Assembly (NCBI RefSeq): GCF_001953985.1
Contig: NZ_MBEI01000062.1
Coordinates: forward strand, 26,535-90,534
Direction: 5' to 3'
DNA from: Mycobacterium colombiense
GTDB lineage: Bacteria; Actinomycetota; Actinomycetes; Mycobacteriales; Mycobacteriaceae
DNA length: 64,000 nt
Part shown: piece after piece, positions 8,824-15,681 of the stretch
How the letters are laid out: each line of letters begins with the position of its first letter
Position numbering within the stretch: position 1 is the first letter of the stretch
The notes under the pieces: generated by a model
The model's database searches: none
Told to the model about the DNA's origin: nothing
What the model saw: only the letters and a program-made list of their open reading frames with translations
Translations under genes and position numbers: made by a program

Positions 8824-9837
8824 ATGACGCGCACTGCTAAAGGAACGATAAGGCAGCCGGGTCGCGGCAAGCAAACGGCTGAAACGGACCCCGCATCGGG
8901 ACAACTACAGGCTTCGCTGCAACAGCTTGCCGGCACCTTCACCGATCGGGCCGTGTCCTCGATATCGGGCCGCCTGAGCGGAGCGACCGAGCGCCTGACC
9001 GACTATGCGCAAAACGGTGGCGGAAGCGGGCTGCTGTCCGCGGTCACCGGCGTGGATGATCTGACCACCCCGGTCAAGACTGCGGTCAAAGCAGGTTTGA
9101 GCAGCGCCGGTGGGAAAGTCACGGACACTGTCAAGAACGCTGCCGGGTCACTGTTCGGCGGAAAAGGCAAGGGCGGCAAGAAGTCCAAGATCACCAACAT
9201 CGTCGAGCACATCGACGTCGGTGCGCCCATAGACCTGGTATACGACCAGTGGACCCAGTTCGCCGACTTTCCGAAGTACATGAAGAAGCTGGAACAAGTC
9301 GAACAGAAATCCGACGAGAAGCTGCGGTGGAAGGCGCAGGTTTTCTGGTCGCACCGTAGCTGGGAGTCGACAATCACCGAGCAGGTTCCCAACGAGCGCA
9401 TCGTGTGGCGGTCGAAGGGCGACAAAGGGTACCTCGACGGCGCGGTCACCTTCCACGAACTCGCGCGGAACCTCACCCGCGTGGTCGTTGTCCTGGAATA
9501 CCACCCGCAAGGGTTCTTCGAGAAGACCGGCAACATATGGCGGGCACAAGGCCGGCGAATCCGGTTGGAGCTGAAGAACTTCCAGCGCGAAGTGATGATG
9601 CAGGCGGTGCTCCACCCCGACGAAGTCGAGGGATGGCATGGCGAAATCCGCGACGGTGAAGTCGTAGACGACGGACAACAGGCAGAAGACAGACAAAGCC
9701 GAACCGCTTCGCGTCCGAAGCGACGGCGAGCGACCGACCAAAGTCGCACATCCAAGCCCACTAACACCGGCCGTACGAGCGGGACGGCGAGCTCCAGTCG
9801 CCGTCGCGTCCCGGCCAAAGGGGGGAGACAAGCATGA
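8824..9837 (+). CDS. SRPBCC-domain gas vesicle cluster protein, GvpZ-like
   Basis: 337 residues. An N-terminal helical, Ser/Gly/Ala-rich part (1-120) is followed by a SRPBCC/START-like hydrophobic-pocket domain (about 122-260), recognised by the VEHIDVGAPIDLVYDQW strand-helix start, FPKYMKKLEQV and the C-terminal long helix LELKNFQREVM. The tail after residue 275 is basic and low complexity (Arg, Ser, Thr). This architecture matches proteins found only in actinobacterial gas vesicle clusters (GvpZ of Streptomyces, from memory). The SRPBCC fold binds hydrophobic ligands, so a role in handling the very hydrophobic GvpA or a lipid is a reasonable guess. Its stop overlaps the gvpA start (ATGA). 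Confidence 0.75.
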   Translation: MTRTAKGTIRQPGRGKQTAETDPASGQLQASLQQLAGTFTDRAVSSISGRLSGATERLTDYAQNGGGSGLLSAVTGVDDLTTPVKTAVKAGLSSAGGKVTDTVKNAAGSLFGGKGKGGKKSKITNIVEHIDVGAPIDLVYDQWTQFADFPKYMKKLEQVEQKSDEKLRWKAQVFWSHRSWESTITEQVPNERIVWRSKGDKGYLDGAVTFHELARNLTRVVVVLEYHPQGFFEKTGNIWRAQGRRIRLELKNFQREVMMQAVLHPDEVEGWHGEIRDGEVVDDGQQAEDRQSRTASRPKRRRATDQSRTSKPTNTGRTSGTASSSRRRVPAKGGRQA

Positions 9838-10244
9838 CAACCGCAATCCAGCCGGCGGGCGGCCCGAGTGGTCCGGGTGGACCGAGTTCGAGCAGCCTGG
9901 CCGACGTGATGGACACAATCCTGGACAAGGGTCTCGTCATCGACGCCTACGTCCGCGTCTCACTCGTGGGCATCGAGTTGCTGACCGTCGACGCACGCGT
10001 CGTCATCGCGAGCGTGGATACCTACCTGCGATTCGCCGAGGCGGTCAACCGGCTCGACATCCCCCAAGAAGATCCCAAAGCGGGCCTGCCCGAACTGGTG
10101 GACGATGTCACGTCCGGAGCGGCCAAGAGCAAGACAGAGGGTGTGCTCGAGGCCGCGGGCGAGAAGCTCGGCGGTCTGCTCAACCCAGACAAGCCGCAAC
10201 GGAAGAAAGCGACTCGGGTCCGAAGCCAGCGGGAGGACCGATGA
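9834..10244 (+). CDS. gvpA: Gas vesicle structural protein GvpA
   Basis: Main shell protein of gas vesicles. Residues about 18-72 match the highly conserved GvpA core: SLADVMDTILDKG, then VIDAYVRVSLVGIELL, then DARVVIASVDTYLRFAEAV. This is closer to structural GvpA than either of the two paralogues downstream (GvpJ- and GvpS-type). After the core there is an unusual hydrophilic extension of about 60 residues ending in a Lys/Arg-rich tail; many cyanobacterial GvpA proteins stop near residue 70, while longer forms occur in actinobacteria. The start overlaps the previous stop and the stop overlaps the gvpF start (both ATGA), so expression is coupled to the assembly factors rather than uncoupled as in many high-yield clusters. 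Confidence 0.92.
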   Translation: MTTAIQPAGGPSGPGGPSSSSLADVMDTILDKGLVIDAYVRVSLVGIELLTVDARVVIASVDTYLRFAEAVNRLDIPQEDPKAGLPELVDDVTSGAAKSKTEGVLEAAGEKLGGLLNPDKPQRKKATRVRSQREDR

Positions 10245-11008
10245 CCACCTCACAAGCCGACAGCGCGGTATACGTGTACGGGATCGTTCCGGGCGACGTC
10301 GAAGTCGAAAAGTCCGCTCAGGGCATCGGCGACCCACCGGCACCGGTCGATGTCGTCCACGAAGGCGACATCGCGGCCCTAGTCAGCGTCATCGCCGTCG
10401 ATCACGCGCTCGGTACACCCGAGGATCTGCAAGCACACGCAAAGCTGCTGGACGGCACCGCGGGCGTCGCGCCCGTCCTGCCGTTGCGGTTCGGCGCGGT
10501 GATGACGGACCAGGATGCCGTCGCCGAAGAGCTCCTGCGCGAGCATCATGACGAATTCGCCCAGGCGCTCAAAGCCCTTGAGGGTCAAGCGGAATACATC
10601 GTGAAGGGCCGCTACGACGAGCAAGCCTTTCTTGCCCGGCTGCTATCGGAGAACGACGAGGCGCGGCAGCTGGCTGACGACATACGCGGTAAGTCCGAAG
10701 ACGCGTCCCGGAATTCGCGGATCGCGCTAGGCGAGCTCATCGCGAATGCCATTGAGGCGATGCGCAATGCAGACACCAACACGGTGATCGACGAGATCGA
10801 GGGAATCGCCAGCCAGGTCAACCCACGCGAACCTACGCACGAATGGGATGCGGCGCACGTCGCGGTTCTATGCGAAGTCGAACGTCAAGCCGAGCTGGAA
10901 GAGGTCGTGAAAAGGATGAACGAAAATGCCGGTGGGCTAATGAAGTTGCGGTTGCTTGGTCCGGTGGCGGCGTACGACTTCGTCGTCACGGCCAAAGCGG
11001 CGGGCTGA
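10241..11008 (+). CDS. gvpF: Gas vesicle protein GvpF (GvpF/GvpL family)
   Basis: 255-residue GvpF/L-family protein, an accessory protein that contacts GvpA during vesicle nucleation. The family hallmark is the N-terminal YVYGIV strand (about residues 8-13), followed by a central LPLRFGAVM segment (about 82-90) and a C-terminal MKLRLLGPVAAYDF block (about 234-247). Two family members occur in this cluster; this one is named GvpF because it follows gvpA directly, as in other actinobacterial clusters. The start shares ATGA with gvpA, and gvpG starts three bases after its stop. Confidence 0.9.
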   Translation: MTTSQADSAVYVYGIVPGDVEVEKSAQGIGDPPAPVDVVHEGDIAALVSVIAVDHALGTPEDLQAHAKLLDGTAGVAPVLPLRFGAVMTDQDAVAEELLREHHDEFAQALKALEGQAEYIVKGRYDEQAFLARLLSENDEARQLADDIRGKSEDASRNSRIALGELIANAIEAMRNADTNTVIDEIEGIASQVNPREPTHEWDAAHVAVLCEVERQAELEEVVKRMNENAGGLMKLRLLGPVAAYDFVVTAKAAG

Positions 11009-11011
11009 GCG

Positions 11012-11269
11012 ATGGGGCTGTTCACCGGCCTCGTGCTGCTACCGCTGGCTCCGGTCCGCGGCGTCGTGAAGGTTGCGGAAGTCATTCAGCGGCAGGTGGA
11101 ACAGGAACTGCACAACCCCGCCCGCACCCGCCGGCAACTCGAAGAACTCGAGGAAGCGCGCGAGCGCGGCGATATTTCGCCCGACGAGGAAACCGAGCTT
11201 CAAAAGGAGATCCTGCAGACGAGAGTCAAGCCGGGGGCACCCGAGCCCCCACCTCCTGAGGAGGACTGA
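11012..11269 (+). CDS. gvpG: Gas vesicle protein GvpG
   Basis: 85-residue small protein of the GvpG family, recognised by the hydrophobic N-terminus MGLFTGLVLLPLAPVRGV and the following charged helix with repeated Glu/Arg (RQLEELEEARERGD). GvpG is a minor assembly protein that works with GvpF and other accessory proteins. The C-terminal end is Pro-rich. It sits between gvpF and gvpO with very short gaps, so it belongs to the same transcript. Confidence 0.88.
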   Translation: MGLFTGLVLLPLAPVRGVVKVAEVIQRQVEQELHNPARTRRQLEELEEARERGDISPDEETELQKEILQTRVKPGAPEPPPPEED

Positions 11270-11274
11270 CAACC

Positions 11275-11601
11275 ATGACGCAGCGCGCCCGGGCACGATC
11301 ACCACGCGACCGCGACGGCGACGAGCCATCGTTGACGGCTCGTGACGCCGTCGACCTCGCTCGGGAGATCATCACCGAAATCACCGATGGAGAACCGGTC
11401 AGAATCACTTCAGCGGCCCCCACCGACGACGGCGGCTGGGTCGTCGAGGTCGAAACCGTCGAGGACAGGCGCATCCCGTCGTCCGCGGACATGCTGGCGC
11501 TGTATGAGATCGAGCTCGATCCCAGCGGAGAAATGCTGGCCTATCAAAGAACTCGACGCTATATGCGCGGCCAGACGGACAGAGGAGGTACGACGGAGTG
11601 A
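11275..11601 (+). CDS. gvpO: Gas vesicle protein GvpO
   Basis: 108 residues of the GvpO family. The N-terminal 20 residues are basic and disordered; the conserved domain follows with helix ARDAVDLAREIITEIT, then strands GWVVEVETVEDRRIP and the helix-strand DMLALYEIELD, ending in YQRTRRYMRG. GvpO is required for vesicle formation in haloarchaea, where it has been linked to control of gvpA transcript levels; the role in actinobacteria is not established. In Streptomyces gvpO stands before gvpA, whereas here it stands between gvpG and gvpJ. The stop overlaps the GTG start of gvpJ. Confidence 0.88.
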   Translation: MTQRARARSPRDRDGDEPSLTARDAVDLAREIITEITDGEPVRITSAAPTDDGGWVVEVETVEDRRIPSSADMLALYEIELDPSGEMLAYQRTRRYMRGQTDRGGTTE

Positions 11602-11978
11602 CGATCTCCCCTGGCAACGATTTCTCGCCCGTGCAACAGGCGTCTAGCTCGGCGCTGTCCAGTCCACAGTCGACCAACCTCGGCGACATCCTGGAGCGGG
11701 TGCTGGATACCGGCATCGTCATCGCCGGCGACATCCGGGTCAATCTGCTCGACATCGAGCTCCTGACCATCAAGCTGCGGCTTGTGGTGGCGTCGTTGGA
11801 GACGGCTAAGGAAGCCGGAATCAATTGGTGGGAGAACGATCCCTGGCTGACCGGCAAGTCATCGCAATTGGAGCTTGAGAACGAACGGCTGCGCGAACGC
11901 ATCGAAGAGCTCGAGAACGGGAGTGGTCGGCGGCGTGCGGTGACAGACCGAGCCGCGGAGTACGGGGATGTCGACTGA
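11598..11978 (+). CDS. gvpJ: Gas vesicle protein GvpJ (GvpA paralogue)
   Basis: 126-residue GvpA-family minor protein. The core (about residues 25-75) has NLGDILERVLDTG and VNLLDIELLTIKLRLVVAS, clearly related to GvpA but with the DIELLTIKLRL variant typical of GvpJ. The C-terminal part (about 90-115) is a predicted coiled coil (LELENERLRERIEELE), which could mediate contact with other Gvp proteins. Minor GvpJ/M/S proteins are thought to form the tips or nucleus of the vesicle. A GTG start overlaps the gvpO stop, and the end overlaps gvpL by 11 bases. Confidence 0.88.
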   Translation: MTISPGNDFSPVQQASSSALSSPQSTNLGDILERVLDTGIVIAGDIRVNLLDIELLTIKLRLVVASLETAKEAGINWWENDPWLTGKSSQLELENERLRERIEELENGSGRRRAVTDRAAEYGDVD

Positions 11979-12750
11979 AGGTGTCTGGGCATATGCGGTC
12001 GTCCGCGCTGAAGCGGCGGAGCAGGGCTTCGCCGGTCTCCACGGCGTCGCGGGTGAACCCGTACGGGCGGTGAGGGGTTCCGGTCTAGCAGCTGTCGTGG
12101 GAACCGTCGGACTTGGTGAGTTCGGTGAGGAACCGTTGCGCCGGAACCTCGAGGACCTGGACTGGTTGGCCACCACGGCACGTGCCCACGACGCTGTCAT
12201 CTCTGCGATCGCACGACGCGGTCCTGTTGTTCCGATGCGGATGGCGACGGTGTTCCTCGACGACAGTCGGGTTCGCGAGATGCTCGCATCCAGGCATGAC
12301 GACTTCGTTGCCGGTTTGGACCGAGTCACGTCGCGTGAAGAGCTCGGCGTCAAAGCGTATGCCGACGCCAAAGTACTCACCGGCGAGGCCGAATCCGGCG
12401 ATCGTCCGGGTGAGAAACTCTCGGGCACAGCGTATTTGATGCGGCGACGCCGCGCACTCGCCTCGCAGGACGATGCGTTTCGCCTTGCGGCCGAACATGC
12501 CGCACGCATTCATGCCGGACTGCTGGAGCGTGCGGTCGACGGAAAACGGAGGCCTGCAAGCGATCACCGCCTCTCCGGACGAGAGGCGTGGACGGTGCTG
12601 AACGGTACGTATCTGGTTGAGCGGGATGACGTCCAAGCATTCAGAGCCGCCGTTGCGGCGATCGACAGGAACACCCCGGGCATCGAACTGGAGATCACCG
12701 GTCCATGGCCGCCGTATTCGTTTGCCGGCGATGTGGGCGGCTATGCCTGA
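11968..12750 (+). CDS. gvpL: Gas vesicle protein GvpL (GvpF/GvpL family)
   Basis: 260 residues, second GvpF/L-family member of the cluster. It starts with the family strand VWAYAVVRAE and has the central block PVVPMRMATVFLDD (about 82-95) equivalent to LPLRFGAVM in gvpF, plus the C-terminal ELEITGPWPPYSFA (about 239-252). The two paralogues are diverged, so they probably have separate roles, as in Streptomyces where both gvpF and gvpL exist. Its position between gvpJ and the small GvpA-like gene matches the J-L-S-K order of actinobacterial clusters. It overlaps both neighbours (11 and 8 bases). Confidence 0.88.
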   Translation: MSTEGVWAYAVVRAEAAEQGFAGLHGVAGEPVRAVRGSGLAAVVGTVGLGEFGEEPLRRNLEDLDWLATTARAHDAVISAIARRGPVVPMRMATVFLDDSRVREMLASRHDDFVAGLDRVTSREELGVKAYADAKVLTGEAESGDRPGEKLSGTAYLMRRRRALASQDDAFRLAAEHAARIHAGLLERAVDGKRRPASDHRLSGREAWTVLNGTYLVERDDVQAFRAAVAAIDRNTPGIELEITGPWPPYSFAGDVGGYA

Positions 12751-12952
12751 GGCGCTGCCCGCGGACAACAACCGAGAGGTCGCCCTGGTCGACCTGCTTG
12801 ATCGCGTGCTCGCCGGTGGGGTGGTGATAAGCGGCGATATCACCCTGGCCATTGCAGACGTGGACTTGGTCGTCATCTCGCTGCGCGCTCTGGTCTCATC
12901 AATTGGTTCGCTGCTGCCCACCGACGGGTTGGTCGACGGCGGTGCTGGATGA
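12743..12952 (+). CDS. gvpS: Gas vesicle protein GvpS (small GvpA paralogue)
   Basis: 69 residues, third member of the GvpA family in this cluster. The sequence is nearly only the core: VALVDLLDRVLAGGVV then ISGDITLAIADVDLVVISLRALV. Position between gvpL and gvpK matches gvpS of Streptomyces, hence the name, although GvpM would be a possible label. The ATG at 12743 lies inside the end of gvpL and was selected because it gives a compact core; longer in-frame extensions run antisense-like through gvpL. The stop overlaps the gvpK start (ATGA). Likely a minor tip or nucleation component. Confidence 0.82.
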   Translation: MPEALPADNNREVALVDLLDRVLAGGVVISGDITLAIADVDLVVISLRALVSSIGSLLPTDGLVDGGAG

Positions 12953-13272
12953 ACGAACCGGAATATCCGGCGCATCGGACAGACGTCAACACCACGCGCC
13001 AGCGCATAAGCGCTGACCCCGAGTCGGTGGAGCGCGGTTTGGTGAGCCTGGTGCTCACTCTGGTGGAGTTGCTTCGTCAACTGATGGAACGCCAGGCCAT
13101 TCGTCGGGTTGACCGCGGCGGTTTGACGGACGAGCAGATCGAGCGCATCGGCACAACGTTGATGCTGTTGGAAGAGAAGATGACCGAGTTGCGCGAACAT
13201 TTCGGTCTCGAACCTGAGGACCTCAACATCGACCTCGGTCCGCTCGGCCCGCTGCTTCCGAGAGACCAGTGA
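12949..13272 (+). CDS. gvpK: Gas vesicle protein GvpK
   Basis: 107-residue GvpK-family protein, a conserved minor component needed for normal vesicle formation in several systems. The recognisable part is the helix region RGLVSLVLTLVELLRQLMERQAIRR (residues 26-51 approximately), followed by LTDEQIERIGTTLMLLEEKM and the LDLGPLGPLL-type end, here NIDLGPLGPLLP. It is the last gene of the cluster and is followed by a strong hairpin. The start shares ATGA with gvpS. Confidence 0.9.
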   Translation: MNEPEYPAHRTDVNTTRQRISADPESVERGLVSLVLTLVELLRQLMERQAIRRVDRGGLTDEQIERIGTTLMLLEEKMTELREHFGLEPEDLNIDLGPLGPLLPRDQ

Positions 13273-13276
13273 AAGG

Positions 13277-13306
13277 CGAGCCCGGCTGACACGTCAGCCG
13301 GGCTCG
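13277..13306 (+). terminator. Hairpin terminator after gvpK
   Basis: Perfect 13-base inverted repeat (CGAGCCCGGCTGA and its complement) separated by four bases, starting five bases after the gvpK stop. There is no T-tract, which is common for mycobacterial terminators. It separates the gas vesicle cluster from the convergent membrane protein gene and could work in both directions. Confidence 0.8.
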
Positions 13307-13319
13307 TGAAGGGCGACCG

Positions 13320-13607
13320 TCAACGTCTCAGGATGCCGGACCGCCTTCGTCCAAATGCTGCAGCGACGATGGCGACACCAACCGCCGCAACGACGACCTG
13401 AACCAGCAGCTCCAGCCAATCAATTCCCTTGGTATCCGTGGGAATACCCATCGCGCGAGCCAGCGCCGTGCCGACGAACGCAGCACCAATGCCGACCAGG
13501 ATCGTCAGCCAAATGGGGATGTGTTGTTTGCCTGGAACAACGAGCCGTCCAAGTGCGCCGATCACCAGGCCGATCAGTATTGCGCTGATGATGCCGTGGA
13601 TTGCCAT
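13320..13607 (-). CDS. GlsB/YeaQ/YmgE-family stress membrane protein
   Basis: 95-residue membrane protein with three hydrophobic helices and the family pattern GLVIGALGRLVVPGKQ near residue 20 and glycine-rich GIGAAFVGTALA in the second helix. The family is often called transglycosylase-associated, but function is unknown; members are induced by general stress. The ATG at 13607 has GGGAGGA as ribosome binding site; an in-frame start 36 bases upstream has none. A consensus SigF promoter lies 37 bases before the start. The C-terminus ends in RRRSGILRR. Confidence 0.85.
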   Translation of the reverse strand: MAIHGIISAILIGLVIGALGRLVVPGKQHIPIWLTILVGIGAAFVGTALARAMGIPTDTKGIDWLELLVQVVVAAVGVAIVAAAFGRRRSGILRR

Positions 13608-13643
13608 GCCGTCCTCCCGCCAGTGATATGAGCTGTGAATCAC

Positions 13644-13668
13644 ATACCCCCAACGGCAGCAACTAAAC
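13644..13668 (-). promoter_or_regulatory. SigF promoter for the GlsB-like gene
   Basis: On the minus strand, GTTT (13665-13668), 15 bases, GGGTAT (13644-13649). This is an exact match to the mycobacterial SigF consensus and is correctly placed before the GlsB-like gene and its ribosome binding site. Confidence 0.75.
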
Positions 13669-13712
13669 TCACGCCCAATATCAACGCGGCGCCTGGTTGA
13701 CCGACGGCTTTA

Positions 13713-14993
13713 TTAAGGGGCGGCCGGCTCGGTTCCCGGCGTGCGTGAGTCCCGGATGTTCAAGGCGGCCGCCACTTGGCCGGCGCGCTCGCGGGCGGCC
13801 GCCACCTCCGGCGCGGTCGCCAACGCCCGGAAGCCGCGCCCGAGCACCCTCAGGTCACTTTCGGGCACGCTGAGCGCGCCGGTCAGCGCGGCGGGGTCGT
13901 GGGAGTCGACCGGGTCGATGGCACGGGCGGCGGCCGGCGACACCATCATGGTGTCCACCGGCAGGCCGAGGATGGTGCGGGCCTGCAGTTCGAACGCCGA
14001 GAGCCGTTGGCTGCGCAGCGTCACCCAGGCGCTGTCGGTCGGGCGTGACGTGACGTCGGCGAAGTACACCTCGTCACCGTTGATCATCAATTCGACCGCG
14101 AAGACGCCGCGCCCGCCCAGCGCCTTGACGATCCGCGCGGCGATCGACTTCGCGGCGTCCGTGGCCGCCGCGCTCATCTTCTGCGGTTGCCAGGATTCCA
14201 GCACCTGCCCGCCGGAGCCGCGATGACCGATGGGCGAACAGAATTCGATCGCCGGCCCGCCCGGGCCTTCGCTGCGCACCGCCAGCAGCGTGACGTAGAA
14301 CTCGACCTCGACCACGGTTTCGGCCAGCACCCGCGGCTGTCCGGGGCCTACGTGGGCGCCGATCGCGCGTTGCCACGCCGGCCCGAGGTCTTCGCGCCGC
14401 GCCACCACCGACTGTCCCGGCCCGGTCGGCCCGGCCACCGGCTTGACCAACAGCGGGTACCCGGCGTGCGCGCCCACCGCCTCGAGCTCGCCCAGCGAGC
14501 CGGCGAACCAAAACGGCGCGGTGGGCAACCCCAACTCGTCGGCGGCCAACCGCCGCAGGCCCTCGCGGTCCGCGCTGAGCCGCACGGCGCGGGCGCTGGG
14601 CACCAGCTCCGTGTGGTTGGCGCCCGATCCGGTGGCCAGGGCGTCGAGGGCCCCGGCGGCGACGGTGTCGGTCGCGGTCACCACGAAGTCGGGTTGCAGC
14701 CGCTGCAGCGCCGCGGACAGCTCGGCGGCGTCGGTCATCGGGAGCACCAGGGCCTGGTCGGCGACCCCGTGCGCGGGTGCGTGCGGGTGCGCATCGACGG
14801 CGATCACCCGGGCTCCGAGGCGCCCCAGGTCGATCGCCAGCTCCCGGCTGATCTCGCCTGAACCCAGCAGAACCACCGTCGGCCTGCCGTCGGAGGGGGT
14901 GTCCGGCTGGGCTTCGGCGCGCGCGGGAGGTTGCTGGGGCACGACGAGCGCCGTCGTTTCGTCGTCCCGTCCGTCGGTCACGCCGTCAGTCAC
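13713..14993 (-). CDS. purT: Formate-dependent GAR transformylase (PurT)
   Basis: Phosphoribosylglycinamide formyltransferase 2, using formate and ATP to formylate GAR in purine synthesis; cytosolic. The 426-residue protein has a low-complexity N-terminus (1-35), a nucleotide-binding preATP-grasp domain (LLGSGEISRELAIDLGRLG, about 41-59) and an ATP-grasp domain with the glycine-rich loop KPVAGPTGPGQSVV and the acidic metal site FAVELMINGDEVYFADV. Start at 14993 gives a length close to the M. tuberculosis protein; a start nearer residue 36 is possible. In M. tuberculosis purT lies next to the rhodanese/metZ pair; here a 10-kb block separates them, and purT instead adjoins purA. Confidence 0.9.
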   Translation of the reverse strand: MTDGVTDGRDDETTALVVPQQPPARAEAQPDTPSDGRPTVVLLGSGEISRELAIDLGRLGARVIAVDAHPHAPAHGVADQALVLPMTDAAELSAALQRLQPDFVVTATDTVAAGALDALATGSGANHTELVPSARAVRLSADREGLRRLAADELGLPTAPFWFAGSLGELEAVGAHAGYPLLVKPVAGPTGPGQSVVARREDLGPAWQRAIGAHVGPGQPRVLAETVVEVEFYVTLLAVRSEGPGGPAIEFCSPIGHRGSGGQVLESWQPQKMSAAATDAAKSIAARIVKALGGRGVFAVELMINGDEVYFADVTSRPTDSAWVTLRSQRLSAFELQARTILGLPVDTMMVSPAAARAIDPVDSHDPAALTGALSVPESDLRVLGRGFRALATAPEVAAARERAGQVAAALNIRDSRTPGTEPAAP

Positions 14994-15033
14994 GGCTCAA
15001 GGATAGGTCGGTTCCGCACGTGTCCATCCAGCC

Positions 15034-15681
15034 TCAGGGCTGGCCTGGGAGTAACTGCACCATCAGGCCGTTGGCCTCCGCCAGCAGCGCGCCTTCGGCG
15101 TCGACCAGTTCCGCGGACACGAACGCTTTGCGCCCCTCGGTGCCGGTGACCCGTCCGCGCACCACCAACGGCGCGTCGATCGGGGTGATCTTGCGGTAGT
15201 CGACGTGCAGGAACGCCGTGCGGCTGATCGGCCGGTTCGAGGCGTGCGACACCATCCCGAACATGTGGTCGAACAACAGCGGCAGCACGCCGCCGTGCAC
15301 CGCATAGTTGCCGCCGACGTGGAACCGGGTGAAGTGGCCGTGCATCTCGCAGCCGTCGGGTTCGTAGCGCGTCAACGTCCACGGCGGCAGCAGCAGGCTG
15401 CCCATGCCGGGTAGGCCCGGCGTCCGCCCGGCCGGCGCCCGGCCCTCCACGGCGGCCTGAAACGGGCCCAGCAGCTCCGTCAGCGCCGCGACGCGGTCGG
15501 CCGCGTCGTCCCACATGGCGTCGTCGGGGTCGGCCGACACCGCGAGGTCCTGCAGCCGGCGCATGGCCGCCACGAACCGGCCGAAGCCGGGCCCGGGGTT
15601 GGCCACCCCGTATTCGGGAAAGCCGCCGTGATGTTCGTATTCGGGATCGAGGTCTTTGGGATCCTGGGCGGCCTCCGTCAC
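15034..15681 (-). CDS. Hotdog-fold thioesterase (PaaI/YbaW-like)
   Basis: 215-residue protein with a C-terminal hotdog domain (about 100-210): the signature HGGVLPLLFDHMFG has the His-Gly-Gly and Asp/His arrangement of acyl-CoA thioesterases, followed by RTAFLHVDYRKITPID. It corresponds to Rv0356c of M. tuberculosis. The GTG start at 15681 overlaps the purA stop (GTGA) and gives the expected length; the open frame continues far upstream antisense-free through purA in another frame but that part is Arg-rich and not coding. Substrate unknown. Coupling to purA is probably historical rather than functional. Confidence 0.85.
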   Translation of the reverse strand: MTEAAQDPKDLDPEYEHHGGFPEYGVANPGPGFGRFVAAMRRLQDLAVSADPDDAMWDDAADRVAALTELLGPFQAAVEGRAPAGRTPGLPGMGSLLLPPWTLTRYEPDGCEMHGHFTRFHVGGNYAVHGGVLPLLFDHMFGMVSHASNRPISRTAFLHVDYRKITPIDAPLVVRGRVTGTEGRKAFVSAELVDAEGALLAEANGLMVQLLPGQP

